A stretch of 64,000 nt of DNA from Methylopila sp. Yamaguchi. Lineage in GTDB: Bacteria; Pseudomonadota; Alphaproteobacteria; Rhizobiales; Methylopilaceae. Both the position numbers and the translations under genes were made by a program. How positions within the stretch are numbered: the first letter of the stretch is position 1; each line of letters opens with the position of its first letter. Location: contig NZ_BAUX01000012.1 in NCBI RefSeq assembly GCF_002897035.1, positions 80,130 to 144,129 of the forward strand. Direction: 5' to 3'. Shown here piece by piece: positions 1-6,104 of the stretch. The notes under the pieces are model-generated. The model searched no databases, was not told the DNA's origin, and saw only the letters and a list, made by a program, of their open reading frames with translations.

Positions 1-205
1 AGAAGTCGAACGCCGTCGCGCCCATCGCGACGTGCTTCGATCCCTGCAGCACCAGCGCCGCCAGCGGGCGCGGGATCTGGTGGACGATTTCGCTTGGGGC
101 GGTCGCGCGAACCAGCGTCAGGCCCGCGACGGGCGTGTCGAACACGCCGTCGCCGGTCCCTTGGGAGTCCACATGCGCGCGGACGGCGTCGAACAGGGCG
201 GTCAT
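1..205 (-). CDS. AraC-type transcriptional regulator, N-terminal part (cut by window edge)
   Basis: This is the first 68 codons of a gene running off the left edge. It begins with ATG at 205 and reads MTALFDAVRAHVDSQ, followed by a region with PVAGLTLVRA and PLAALVLQGSKHVAMG. That pattern is typical of the AraC_N cupin-like ligand-binding half found before the AraC HTH domain in a family of regulators; the DNA-binding half would lie outside the window. It is divergent from the SDR gene starting at 339, with 133 bases between the starts. In this regulator family such a divergent SDR or oxidoreductase is commonly the target, so it probably controls that gene. The call rests on the N-terminal pattern only. 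Confidence 0.72.
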   Translation of the reverse strand, partial: MTALFDAVRAHVDSQGTGDGVFDTPVAGLTLVRATAPSEIVHQIPRPLAALVLQGSKHVAMGATAFDF

Positions 206-338
206 GGCCCAAAGCTAAATCAGGCGCGCGACGTTTGCACGCCGCTTCGGAGGAATAGGCAAAAACCGTCGAGCTTCGGGAAACAAGCCGAGACGCTGGG
301 CGACGATGTTCAGCCCGTCCCCAACACGGAGCCCGAAC

Positions 339-1094
339 ATGACCACCATCTCACTCGTGACCGGCGCCAGCCGCGGCCTCGGCCGCAACACGGCCCTCAG
401 CATCGCCCGCGGCGGCGGCGACGTCGTCATCACCTATTACAGCCGCTCCGACGAGGCCGAAAAGGTCGTTGCGGAGATCGAGGCCATGGGCCGCAAGGCG
501 CTGGCTTTCCGGCTGGACTCCGGCTCGGTCCCCGCGTTCAAGCCCTTCGCGCAAGAGCTCAAGGCGGCGCTCAGCCAGACCTGGGACCGGGAGACCTTCG
601 ACCATCTCGTCAACAACGCCGGGCATGGCGACTACGCGCTGATCGCGGACGCGACCGAGGCGCAGTTCGACCGGCTGGTCGACGTGGACTTCAAGGGCAT
701 GTTCTTCCTGACCCAGGCGCTGTTGCCGCTGATCGCCGACGGCGGTCGGATCGTGAACCTGTCGTCGGGCCTCACCCGCATGTCCTATCCGGGCTACGGC
801 GCTTACGCCGCGGTCAAGGGCGCGGTCGAGACGCTCACGCTCTACATGGCGAAGGAGCTCGGCTCCCGCGGCATCGCGGTCAACACCGTGGCGCCCGGCG
901 CGATCGAGACCGACTTCGGGGGCGGCGCGGTGCGCGACGATGAGAGCCTCAACAAGGCCTTCGCCGACATGACCGCGCTCGGCCGCGTCGGCGTGCCGGA
1001 CGACATCGGCCCGATGATCGCAAACCTGCTCGCCCCCGCCAACCGCTGGGTCAACGCGCAGCGGATCGAGGTCTCGGGCGGCCAGATCATCTGA
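339..1094 (+). CDS. Short-chain dehydrogenase/reductase (SDR)
   Basis: A classical SDR of 251 residues, expected to be a cytosolic NAD(P)-dependent oxidoreductase. The cofactor motif TGASRGLG lies at about residues 8-15, the NNAG motif near residue 91, and the active-site Ser and YxxxK (YAAVK) at about residues 140-165, followed by the usual VNTVAPGAIETDF segment. The ATG at 339 is preferred over an upstream in-frame ATG at 306 because GGAG sits 7 bases before it and the SDR fold starts immediately. The substrate cannot be read from sequence. The divergent AraC-type regulator suggests inducible expression. Confidence 0.88.
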   Translation: MTTISLVTGASRGLGRNTALSIARGGGDVVITYYSRSDEAEKVVAEIEAMGRKALAFRLDSGSVPAFKPFAQELKAALSQTWDRETFDHLVNNAGHGDYALIADATEAQFDRLVDVDFKGMFFLTQALLPLIADGGRIVNLSSGLTRMSYPGYGAYAAVKGAVETLTLYMAKELGSRGIAVNTVAPGAIETDFGGGAVRDDESLNKAFADMTALGRVGVPDDIGPMIANLLAPANRWVNAQRIEVSGGQII

Positions 1095-1167
1095 CCGCCG
1101 CATGTCGACGGCGGAGCCCCACACGCTCCGCCGTCGGCCAGCGCGGAGACCCGCATTCTCTAGATCA

Positions 1168-1197
1168 ACAAAAAGAGTCGAAGCTGCCTCCGACTCT
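1168..1197 (-). terminator. Rho-independent terminator for the secreted-protein gene at 1222
   Basis: On the minus strand a GAGTCGGAG/CTTCGACTC stem (1175-1196, one mismatch) with a 4-base loop is followed by a run of five T residues. It lies about 25 bases past the stop of the minus-strand gene at 1222-1671. Confidence 0.7.
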
Positions 1198-1221
1198 CTT
1201 CTAGTTCAGCGACCTTTTGTT

Positions 1222-1671
1222 CTAGCGGCCCACTTCCGTCGTCGACTTGACAGGCTTACTGCCCGGCTCGTGCGACATGGTCTTGGTGCGGGACTGGACC
1301 CCGTCCTCGCCGACGGTCGTTTTTGTTTGCGACTTCGAGAACGTGCCGCCGTCGTGGGACATGGCCTTCGACTGGCCCTTCAGGTCGCCTGAGCCGGTCT
1401 CATGGCTCTTGGAGCGGCTCGAGTTCTTTGTGCCGCCCGCCGCGGCGCCGCCGGTGGCGAGCGACGATCCCCGCGAGCCGTCAGCGTCCGTCGACGTGCC
1501 TCCCGTTCCCAGCGTGGTCGCGGATGTGCCTCCGGCGGCCGCAGAGCCCCCGGTTCCGCCGGTCGAGCTGCTCTGGGCGAACGCCGGAGCCGTCATGAGC
1601 GCTCCGGCGAAAACGCACGCTGCGAACTGGCGGGAGATTCTGGCGTTGGTGCTGGTGTACCGATTGATCAT
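1222..1671 (-). CDS. Secreted Gly/Ser/Thr-rich low-complexity protein 1
   Basis: A predicted exported protein of 149 residues with no recognised domain. The N-terminus has a signal peptide with a hydrophobic core (about residues 17-30) ending APAFAQ. The mature part is low complexity, first with GTGG/GGTS units resembling those of the protein encoded at 2152-2592, then a Lys/Ser/Thr-rich half containing SKSHETG, SKAMSHDGG and TKTMSHEPG repeats. It has no cysteines in the mature part. It starts 10 bases after the stop of the gene at 1682, so the two are probably cotranscribed. Function unknown; a cell-surface or extracellular matrix role is only a guess. Confidence 0.72.
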   Translation of the reverse strand: MINRYTSTNARISRQFAACVFAGALMTAPAFAQSSSTGGTGGSAAAGGTSATTLGTGGTSTDADGSRGSSLATGGAAAGGTKNSSRSKSHETGSGDLKGQSKAMSHDGGTFSKSQTKTTVGEDGVQSRTKTMSHEPGSKPVKSTTEVGR

Positions 1672-1681
1672 GGCGGTGTTC

Positions 1682-2092
1682 CTACTTCTGCCCGGGCGGG
1701 ACGGTCACGACGCAGTCGCCGTCGCTGCTGGTCGCCACGCCCTGTCCGTTCGATGACGAGGAAGACGACGAAGACGAAGAGGAGCCGCCCCTCGACGCTC
1801 CGGCGCTCGGGCCGGTGGTCGATGCAGTCACGCCATTTGGTCCGGCGGTGACTTCGCTCGACATCTGGCCCGCGCGGGCCTGTGACGACGCGCCGGGAGG
1901 CGCTTCCACCGTGCGGCAGGGCTTTCCGTCAGGCCCGGTGGTGACGGTCTTGCCGTCCGGTCCCGTGCTCGTCGACACAGAGCCGCCTGGACCCGAACTC
2001 GACGAGGACGAACTTGACGCCGCGTACGCGACGCCGATCGTGGCCACGGCCATTGCGGCCGCAGCGCACATCACGATTGATGAGCGGGGCAT
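1682..2092 (-). CDS. Secreted Ser-rich low-complexity protein 2
   Basis: A predicted exported protein of 136 residues. The ATG at 2092 is preferred over an in-frame start 63 bases upstream because AAGG lies 9 bases before it and the signal peptide (MPRSSIVMCAAAAMAVATIG, ending AYAAS) begins there. The mature chain has two polyserine runs, near both ends, and repeated GPDGK/GPNG units between them. Two mature cysteines could form one disulfide. No domain family is recognised. It is the middle gene of three tandem secreted low-complexity genes and is followed after 10 bases by the gene at 1222-1671. Confidence 0.72.
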   Translation of the reverse strand: MPRSSIVMCAAAAMAVATIGVAYAASSSSSSSSGPGGSVSTSTGPDGKTVTTGPDGKPCRTVEAPPGASSQARAGQMSSEVTAGPNGVTASTTGPSAGASRGGSSSSSSSSSSSNGQGVATSSDGDCVVTVPPGQK

Positions 2093-2119
2093 GGGGTGAG
2101 CCTTCAGTGATAGTGAACG

Positions 2120-2146
2120 AGCGGCCCCGGCGATGCCGGGGCCGCT
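2120..2146 (-). terminator. Strong GC hairpin between secreted-protein genes
   Basis: Perfect 11-base inverted repeat (AGCGGCCCCGG, loop of 5, CCGGGGCCGCT) just past the minus-strand stop at 2152 and upstream of the start at 2092. There is no good T-run after it, so it may be an attenuator or an mRNA-stabilising structure rather than a full terminator. Confidence 0.5.
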
Positions 2147-2151
2147 GCGGA

Positions 2152-2592
2152 TCACTTGCTCTTGTTGCGACCCGGCGCGTTCTCGCTGTTGCCGGGGCCG
2201 GACGCGTCATGTCCGGCCGCGCCGGCCGAGGAGCCGCCGGTTCCGACCGAGGAGCTCGAACCGCTGCCGCCGCCAGCGGTCGAACCGCCCGTGCCCAACG
2301 TCGAAGAGCTGCCCGAACCCGAGCCGCCCGCCGAAGAGCCGCCAGTGCCGACCGTCGAGTTCGAGTCGCCGCCGCCGGCGGAGGACCCGCCCGTGCCGAC
2401 AGTCGAGGAGCTGCCCGAACCCGAACCGCCGGACGACGAGCCGCCGGTGCCGACCGTTGAACTGGACTCGCCGCCGCCAGCGGAGGATCCACCCGTCCCC
2501 ACAGTCGAGCTCGACTGCGCATGTGCAGCGATCGCAGTGCCCGCGAAAAGGGCGCCGGCGAGTGCGAAGGTTCTGAAAGCCTGGAAATTCAT
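2152..2592 (-). CDS. Secreted protein 3 made of STVGTGGSSAGG repeats
   Basis: A predicted exported protein of 146 residues. The ATG at 2592 has GGGAG upstream, and a signal peptide ending in AAHAQ (about residue 26) follows; the reading frame stays open further upstream but without a signal-like start. The mature part consists of six units of the form SSSTVGTGGSSAGG with alternating tails (GGE or GGD, then SGSG), giving a 16/18-residue alternation and a 34-residue higher-order period. A short polar tail with GRNKSK ends the chain. No Cys, no aromatic residues in the repeats, no known domain. First gene of the three-gene secreted set. The regularity suggests a flexible linker-like or fibrous surface protein, but function is unknown. 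Confidence 0.75.
   Translation of the reverse strand: MNFQAFRTFALAGALFAGTAIAAHAQSSSTVGTGGSSAGGGESSSTVGTGGSSSGGSGSGSSSTVGTGGSSAGGGDSNSTVGTGGSSAGGSGSGSSSTLGTGGSTAGGGSGSSSSVGTGGSSAGAAGHDASGPGNSENAPGRNKSK
2212..2514 (-). repeat. Six in-gene tandem repeats, 16/18 codons each
   Basis: The coding repeats of the gene at 2152-2592. Units of 48 and 54 bases alternate, making a period of about 102 bases. Such arrays can change copy number by slippage or unequal recombination. Confidence 0.75.
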
Positions 2593-2998
2593 AGGATGTC
2601 TCCCTGCGCACCGACGGTCGTCGCTGCACAAAAGTTGATCCGCCCTCGCACAGCAAACGTGCACTGGAGGCAGGCGTTCCTCGCCCACGTCTCGATTTTT
2701 TGGAAGGGATCGACGTTGCTAGAGGCTGGGAGGTACTTCGGAGGTCGACCTCCACATCCCGCGACCGGCCACGATGTCTGCCCCTCGACACCCTGTCCGG
2801 CGTCGGTCAGCAGACCGGGGGGATTTCCCCTCCCCGGCTGTCACGCCGCCCCAGTTCGCTCGCCATTTCTCCGAGCGCCTGATGGGCGCGAGAGATGGAG
2901 CGTCGCATGACCATCGTCGTCATCAGCGGAAGCTGAGGGAGCCCCGCCCAGGCCCGGTAAGGCGGACGGGGTCCGCACGCTCCCGCCTGCAGTGCGGA
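2593..2998. other. Intergenic region, no gene seen
   Basis: About 400 bases between the secreted-protein genes (leaving leftward) and the end of the SDR at 2999. Open frames here have no plausible start signal or family match. It should hold the promoter for the gene at 2152-2592; no clear consensus promoter was identified. Confidence 0.5.
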
Positions 2999-3718
2999 TC
3001 AGACCAGGACGCCGCCACCGTCGACCACGAGCGTCTGGCCCGTGCCGTAGGTCTGAGCCATGAGGTAGACGTAGGCCTCAGCCACCTCATCGGGCTCGCC
3101 CACGTGTCTGACCGGCAGACGATCCGCCTGGTCGGCGTAGAAGGCGCTCCGAACCTCGTCGTCCATGCCGCGCCAGAGCGGCGAGCGTACGACGCCCGGC
3201 GAGACGATGTTGACGCGCAGAGGCGCCAGCTCGACGGCGAGCGCGCGGGTGAGCCCTTCCATAGCCGAACAAATGCTCGCCGCCACGGACCAGCCCGGAG
3301 CAGGCCTTGCGCCCGCGATCCCGGAGGTGAAGATGATGGAGCCGCCGGGCCGCAGCTTGCCGTGAGCCGCCTTCGCCGCTCCCAGGGCGCCCCAGTAGCG
3401 CAGCTCGAAGAATGTCCGCGCCTCGTCCAAACTCATCGAGGCCAAGGGGGACAGCTTCAGCCCTTCGCCGGCCGTGTAGACCAGATGGTCGAACGCGCCG
3501 ACGGTTTCAAAGAACCTGGCGATCGCGTCGGCGTCCAGAAGGTCGACGACCGTCCCGGTGGAGCCGGCGGGCAGCGCAGCCAGCGCTTCGTCGACGCGGC
3601 CTGGGTTGCTCGAAGCGATGACCGCCTCGGCGCCCTCCGCCGTTGCGGCCTGCGCGACGGCCAAGCCGATGCCCGAGGTGCCTCCCAGGAGGACGACCTT
3701 CTTTCCTTGCAGTTTCAT
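2999..3718 (-). CDS. SDR-fold protein lacking the catalytic Tyr and Lys
   Basis: A 239-residue SDR-fold protein. ATG at 3718 has AAGGAG 8 bases upstream; a longer frame exists but lacks such a site. The Rossmann motif GGTSGIG is intact at about residues 12-18, and the VNIVSPGVV segment is in place. Where other SDRs have YxxSK, this protein reads GWSVAASICSAMEGL: aligned by the following GLTRALA segment, Tyr is replaced by Ala and Lys by Cys. It may be a cofactor-binding non-catalytic protein or use other residues. It is divergent from the LysR regulator at 3811, its probable controller. Confidence 0.82.
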   Translation of the reverse strand: MKLQGKKVVLLGGTSGIGLAVAQAATAEGAEAVIASSNPGRVDEALAALPAGSTGTVVDLLDADAIARFFETVGAFDHLVYTAGEGLKLSPLASMSLDEARTFFELRYWGALGAAKAAHGKLRPGGSIIFTSGIAGARPAPGWSVAASICSAMEGLTRALAVELAPLRVNIVSPGVVRSPLWRGMDDEVRSAFYADQADRLPVRHVGEPDEVAEAYVYLMAQTYGTGQTLVVDGGGVLV

Positions 3719-3810
3719 TGCGACGCTCCTTGTTCGGAGCCGGATTTTCGTCCTTGAAATCAGTTGCCTCCAGAGCAACTTCAGACACTCTATGATGACG
3801 AGGAATCATC

Positions 3811-4728
3811 ATGGGTCTTGATGCGCGGCTACTGTCCGGAATTGGCGTGATGATCGCGGTCGTCGACCAGGGAGGCTTCGCCCGTGCGGGAGACGAGCTC
3901 GGGCTGACGCCCTCGGGCGTGAGCCGCGCGATCGCACGCCTCGAAGCCCAGTTGCGAGTTCGCTTGTTTCATCGGACCCCACGTCGTGTGGAGCTGACCG
4001 AGGAAGGCCGCCGCTTCCACGCGGAGGTCTCGCCGCTGCTGGCGGCGATCCGCGACGCTGCGGAGGACGTGGGCGAGGCGACCGCCAGCGTGAGGGGGCG
4101 ATTAAAGGTCAACAGCGATCCCTGGTTCGCCCGGGTGATCCTGGCGCCTCGCCTTCCCGATCTCCTGCGATTGCATCCCGAGCTTCAGATCGAGTTTGTG
4201 GTCAGCAACCACCGCGAGGAGATGATGTACGGCGGCGTCGACGTGGCGGTGCGGTTCGGATCGCCGCCTGACGCCGCGATGATCGCCCGGAAGCTTCTGG
4301 AGACACGGATCGTTACCTGCGCTGCGCCGGCGTACCTCGCGCGGAGAGGCGCCCCGCAAAGCCCGGAGGACGTCGCGCAACACGATGTTCTGCTGTTCCG
4401 CAATCCGGAAACCGGCCGGCCCTTCCCTTGGGAGTTCCATAGGGCTGGCTCGGTGGTCGAAACCAGGGTCGCGGGACGGGTCGTCATGGACGACCCGTCC
4501 GCCGCCCTGGCGGCCTGCGAGGCCGGGGGCGGTCTCTTCCAGAGCTTCGAACTGGGTCTTGCGCCGTGGCTTCGCGATGGGCGTCTGACACAGGTGCTGA
4601 CGGATTGGGCCGAGGAACGCTTTCCGCTTTATTCCTTCTACCCGTCCCGGCGTCAGACGCCGGCGAAGGTGCGCGCCTTCCTCGATTTCGTGGACCGCAT
4701 CTGCAGGATGGAAGCCGCGACAGCGTGA
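3811..4728 (+). CDS. LysR-family transcriptional regulator
   Basis: A 305-residue LysR-type regulator. The N-terminal winged HTH (about residues 8-65) contains GGFARAGDELGLTPSGVSRA and the typical RLFHRTPRRVELTEEG segment; the rest is the two-lobed LysR substrate-binding fold, which includes a YGGVDVAVRFG segment seen in AaeR/DmlR-like regulators. ATG at 3811 follows GAGGA at optimal spacing. Its start lies 92 bases from the divergent SDR-fold gene start at 3718, so it most likely regulates that gene and itself. The inducer is unknown. Confidence 0.9.
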   Translation: MGLDARLLSGIGVMIAVVDQGGFARAGDELGLTPSGVSRAIARLEAQLRVRLFHRTPRRVELTEEGRRFHAEVSPLLAAIRDAAEDVGEATASVRGRLKVNSDPWFARVILAPRLPDLLRLHPELQIEFVVSNHREEMMYGGVDVAVRFGSPPDAAMIARKLLETRIVTCAAPAYLARRGAPQSPEDVAQHDVLLFRNPETGRPFPWEFHRAGSVVETRVAGRVVMDDPSAALAACEAGGGLFQSFELGLAPWLRDGRLTQVLTDWAEERFPLYSFYPSRRQTPAKVRAFLDFVDRICRMEAATA

Positions 4729-5039
4729 TGAGATGTCGCCAGTCGGGCCATCGTCGACTGCAAAGGGGCGACAGGCTTCGTGCAGCGAAGAGGCGCTGCT
4801 CCCGCCTGACATGGGCGGTGGGTAGCCGCCGATAAGCCGCGGGGGCGCCGCTCAATGTCGTCGCAGCGTCCGTCGGCTACCGGAGCGCTTAGAACCTGCG
4901 CGTGATGCTGGAGAAGACGATTGGCGCCCAGCGCCGGCCTGCTTGAGGCGGCCACATCGGGCGCGGACAGCCGCAGACCGGGGAACACGGCGTCGGGGTC
5001 GGACGTTGTTGGGGCTCCTGCAACTAGGGAGGCGCCATC
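4729..5039. other. Intergenic region, no gene seen
   Basis: About 310 bases between the LysR gene and the DUF892 gene. No convincing gene, RNA or terminator was found; the promoter of the gene at 5040 should lie here. Confidence 0.45.
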
Positions 5040-5537
5040 ATGGCCGACAAAGGACTCGAGAAGCTCTTCCACGAGACGCTGAAGGACATCTACTACGCCG
5101 AGCGCCAGATTCTGAAGGCGCTTCCCAAGCTCGCGCGAGGGGCCCAGGCGCCGCAGCTGAAGGCCGCTTTCGAGAAGCACAAGGAAGAGACGCAGGGCCA
5201 GATCGAACGGCTGCAGCAGGTCTTCGAGATCATCGGCAAGCCAGCCCGCGGCAAGACCTGCGACGCGATCGAGGGGATCATCTCCGAAGGCGAGGAGATC
5301 CTCGACGAGTTCAAGGGCGACCCGGCCCTGGACGCCGGGCTGGTCGCAGCCGCTCAAGCCGTCGAGCATTACGAGATCGCGCGCTACGGCACGCTGAAGA
5401 CCTGGGCTGAGCAGCTCGGCCTCTCCGAGGCGGTGAAGCTCTTCGACGAAACCTTGAGCGAAGAGAAGAAGACGGACGCCGACCTGACCAAGCTCGGCGT
5501 CTCGGCTGCGAACGTCACTGCGAAGAAGGCGGCTTAA
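5040..5537 (+). CDS. DUF892 (YciE/YciF-type) ferritin-like stress protein
   Basis: A 165-residue all-helical protein of the YciE/YciF (DUF892) family. It starts with the family-typical MADKGLEKLFHETLKDIYYAE and includes ILKALPKLARGA, the KHKEETQGQIERL helix and a VEHYEIARYGTL segment, with the Glu and His residues expected of a ferritin-like di-iron site. Family members are induced by osmotic or general stress; their biochemical role is not settled. GGGAGG precedes the ATG. The C-terminus ends in a Lys/Ala tail. It stands alone and is followed by a clear terminator. Confidence 0.9.
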   Translation: MADKGLEKLFHETLKDIYYAERQILKALPKLARGAQAPQLKAAFEKHKEETQGQIERLQQVFEIIGKPARGKTCDAIEGIISEGEEILDEFKGDPALDAGLVAAAQAVEHYEIARYGTLKTWAEQLGLSEAVKLFDETLSEEKKTDADLTKLGVSAANVTAKKAA

Positions 5538-5566
5538 TCCTAGTCGCGCTCTGCGACCGCCATTTG

Positions 5567-5604
5567 AACGGCCCGCCGCAGCGTCTGCGTGCGGGCCGTT
5601 CTTT
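5567..5604 (+). terminator. Rho-independent terminator after DUF892 gene
   Basis: Perfect 10-base inverted repeat AACGGCCCGC / GCGGGCCGTT with a 14-base loop (5567-5600) followed by CTTT, 30 bases past the stop at 5537. Confidence 0.8.
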
Positions 5605-5815
5605 ATCCAAGGGCCCCGCGACGACCTTTCTCCGCTCGCGCATGACGACGATCTCGCGGCGGAAGCCGGCGGTCCACTTGGCCTCCGGGCCTCGGCATGG
5701 CGATACTGGCGGCTTGTTCGCCGCGAACGTCATGCTCAGCCGCGTTTCGCCGCCTATACCGCTGCAGCAACGCTGAGGCGAACACGCGCCGGTCAGGAAA
5801 GCGCCTGATCTGGAG

Positions 5816-5892
5816 TGGTAGGCCCGGCCGGACTTGAACCGACAACCAGACCGTTATGAGCGGTCGGCTCTAACCAATTGAGCTACGGGCCC
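5816..5892 (-). tRNA. tRNA with CAT anticodon, probably tRNA-Ile2 (lysidine-modified)
   Basis: A full cloverleaf can be folded on the minus strand: acceptor GGGCCCG/CGGGCCT, D stem GCTC/GAGC, anticodon stem GACCG/CGGTC with loop CTCATAA, T stem GTCGG/CCGGC with loop TTCAAGT, and encoded CCA. The anticodon is CAT. It is not the initiator: there is no C1-A72 mismatch nor the GGG/CCC anticodon stem. C4-G69 and C5-G68 pairs are the determinants reported for recognition by the lysidine synthase TilS in E. coli, which favours tRNA-Ile(CAT) over elongator tRNA-Met. Position 1-72 is a G-U pair. The Ile versus Met choice remains inferential. Confidence 0.85.
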
Positions 5893-5985
5893 CCGGCGCA
5901 GACATACGCCAGAGCGGGACGCTTTGTCATCGGCGCGATGCGAAGGTCCGGCCAAACGCTCACAACGCCGCCACGCCACGCGTCG

Positions 5986-6011
5986 CCACATCGATTTGTT
6001 GTTTGATGTGG
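5986..6011. promoter_or_regulatory. Inverted repeat upstream of dimethylglycine dehydrogenase-like gene
   Basis: CCACATC (5986-5992) and GATGTGG (6005-6011) form a perfect 7-base inverted repeat, about 95 bases before the start at 6105. Its right arm continues into TGTGGATTT, a 9-base word also found at 8669-8677 upstream of the binding-protein gene at 8743. A regulator operator is possible but unproven. Confidence 0.35.
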
Positions 6012-6104
6012 ATTTACGTTGACTTCACCGCCGCGTCACGTGAGGAACGTCGACGTGCGCCGCGGCGGGCGGCGCGCGAGACCTTTCCACGACAGGGCGC
6101 GCGC

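Noticed and set aside
32..943. 303-codon frame overlapping the SDR at 339
   Set aside because: Arg/Pro-rich sequence in a shifted frame of the SDR; no motif and no ribosome binding site.
1222..2592. CRISPR or DNA-level satellite array
   Set aside because: The periodicity is in-frame coding repeat with signal peptides ahead of it, not direct repeats with unique spacers.
2521..2910. 129-codon frame in the gap before the SDR at 2999
   Set aside because: Overlaps the signal-peptide end of a supported gene on the other strand and has no plausible motif.
5816..5892. Initiator tRNA-fMet
   Set aside because: Lacks the 1-72 mismatch and the three G-C pairs next to the anticodon loop.
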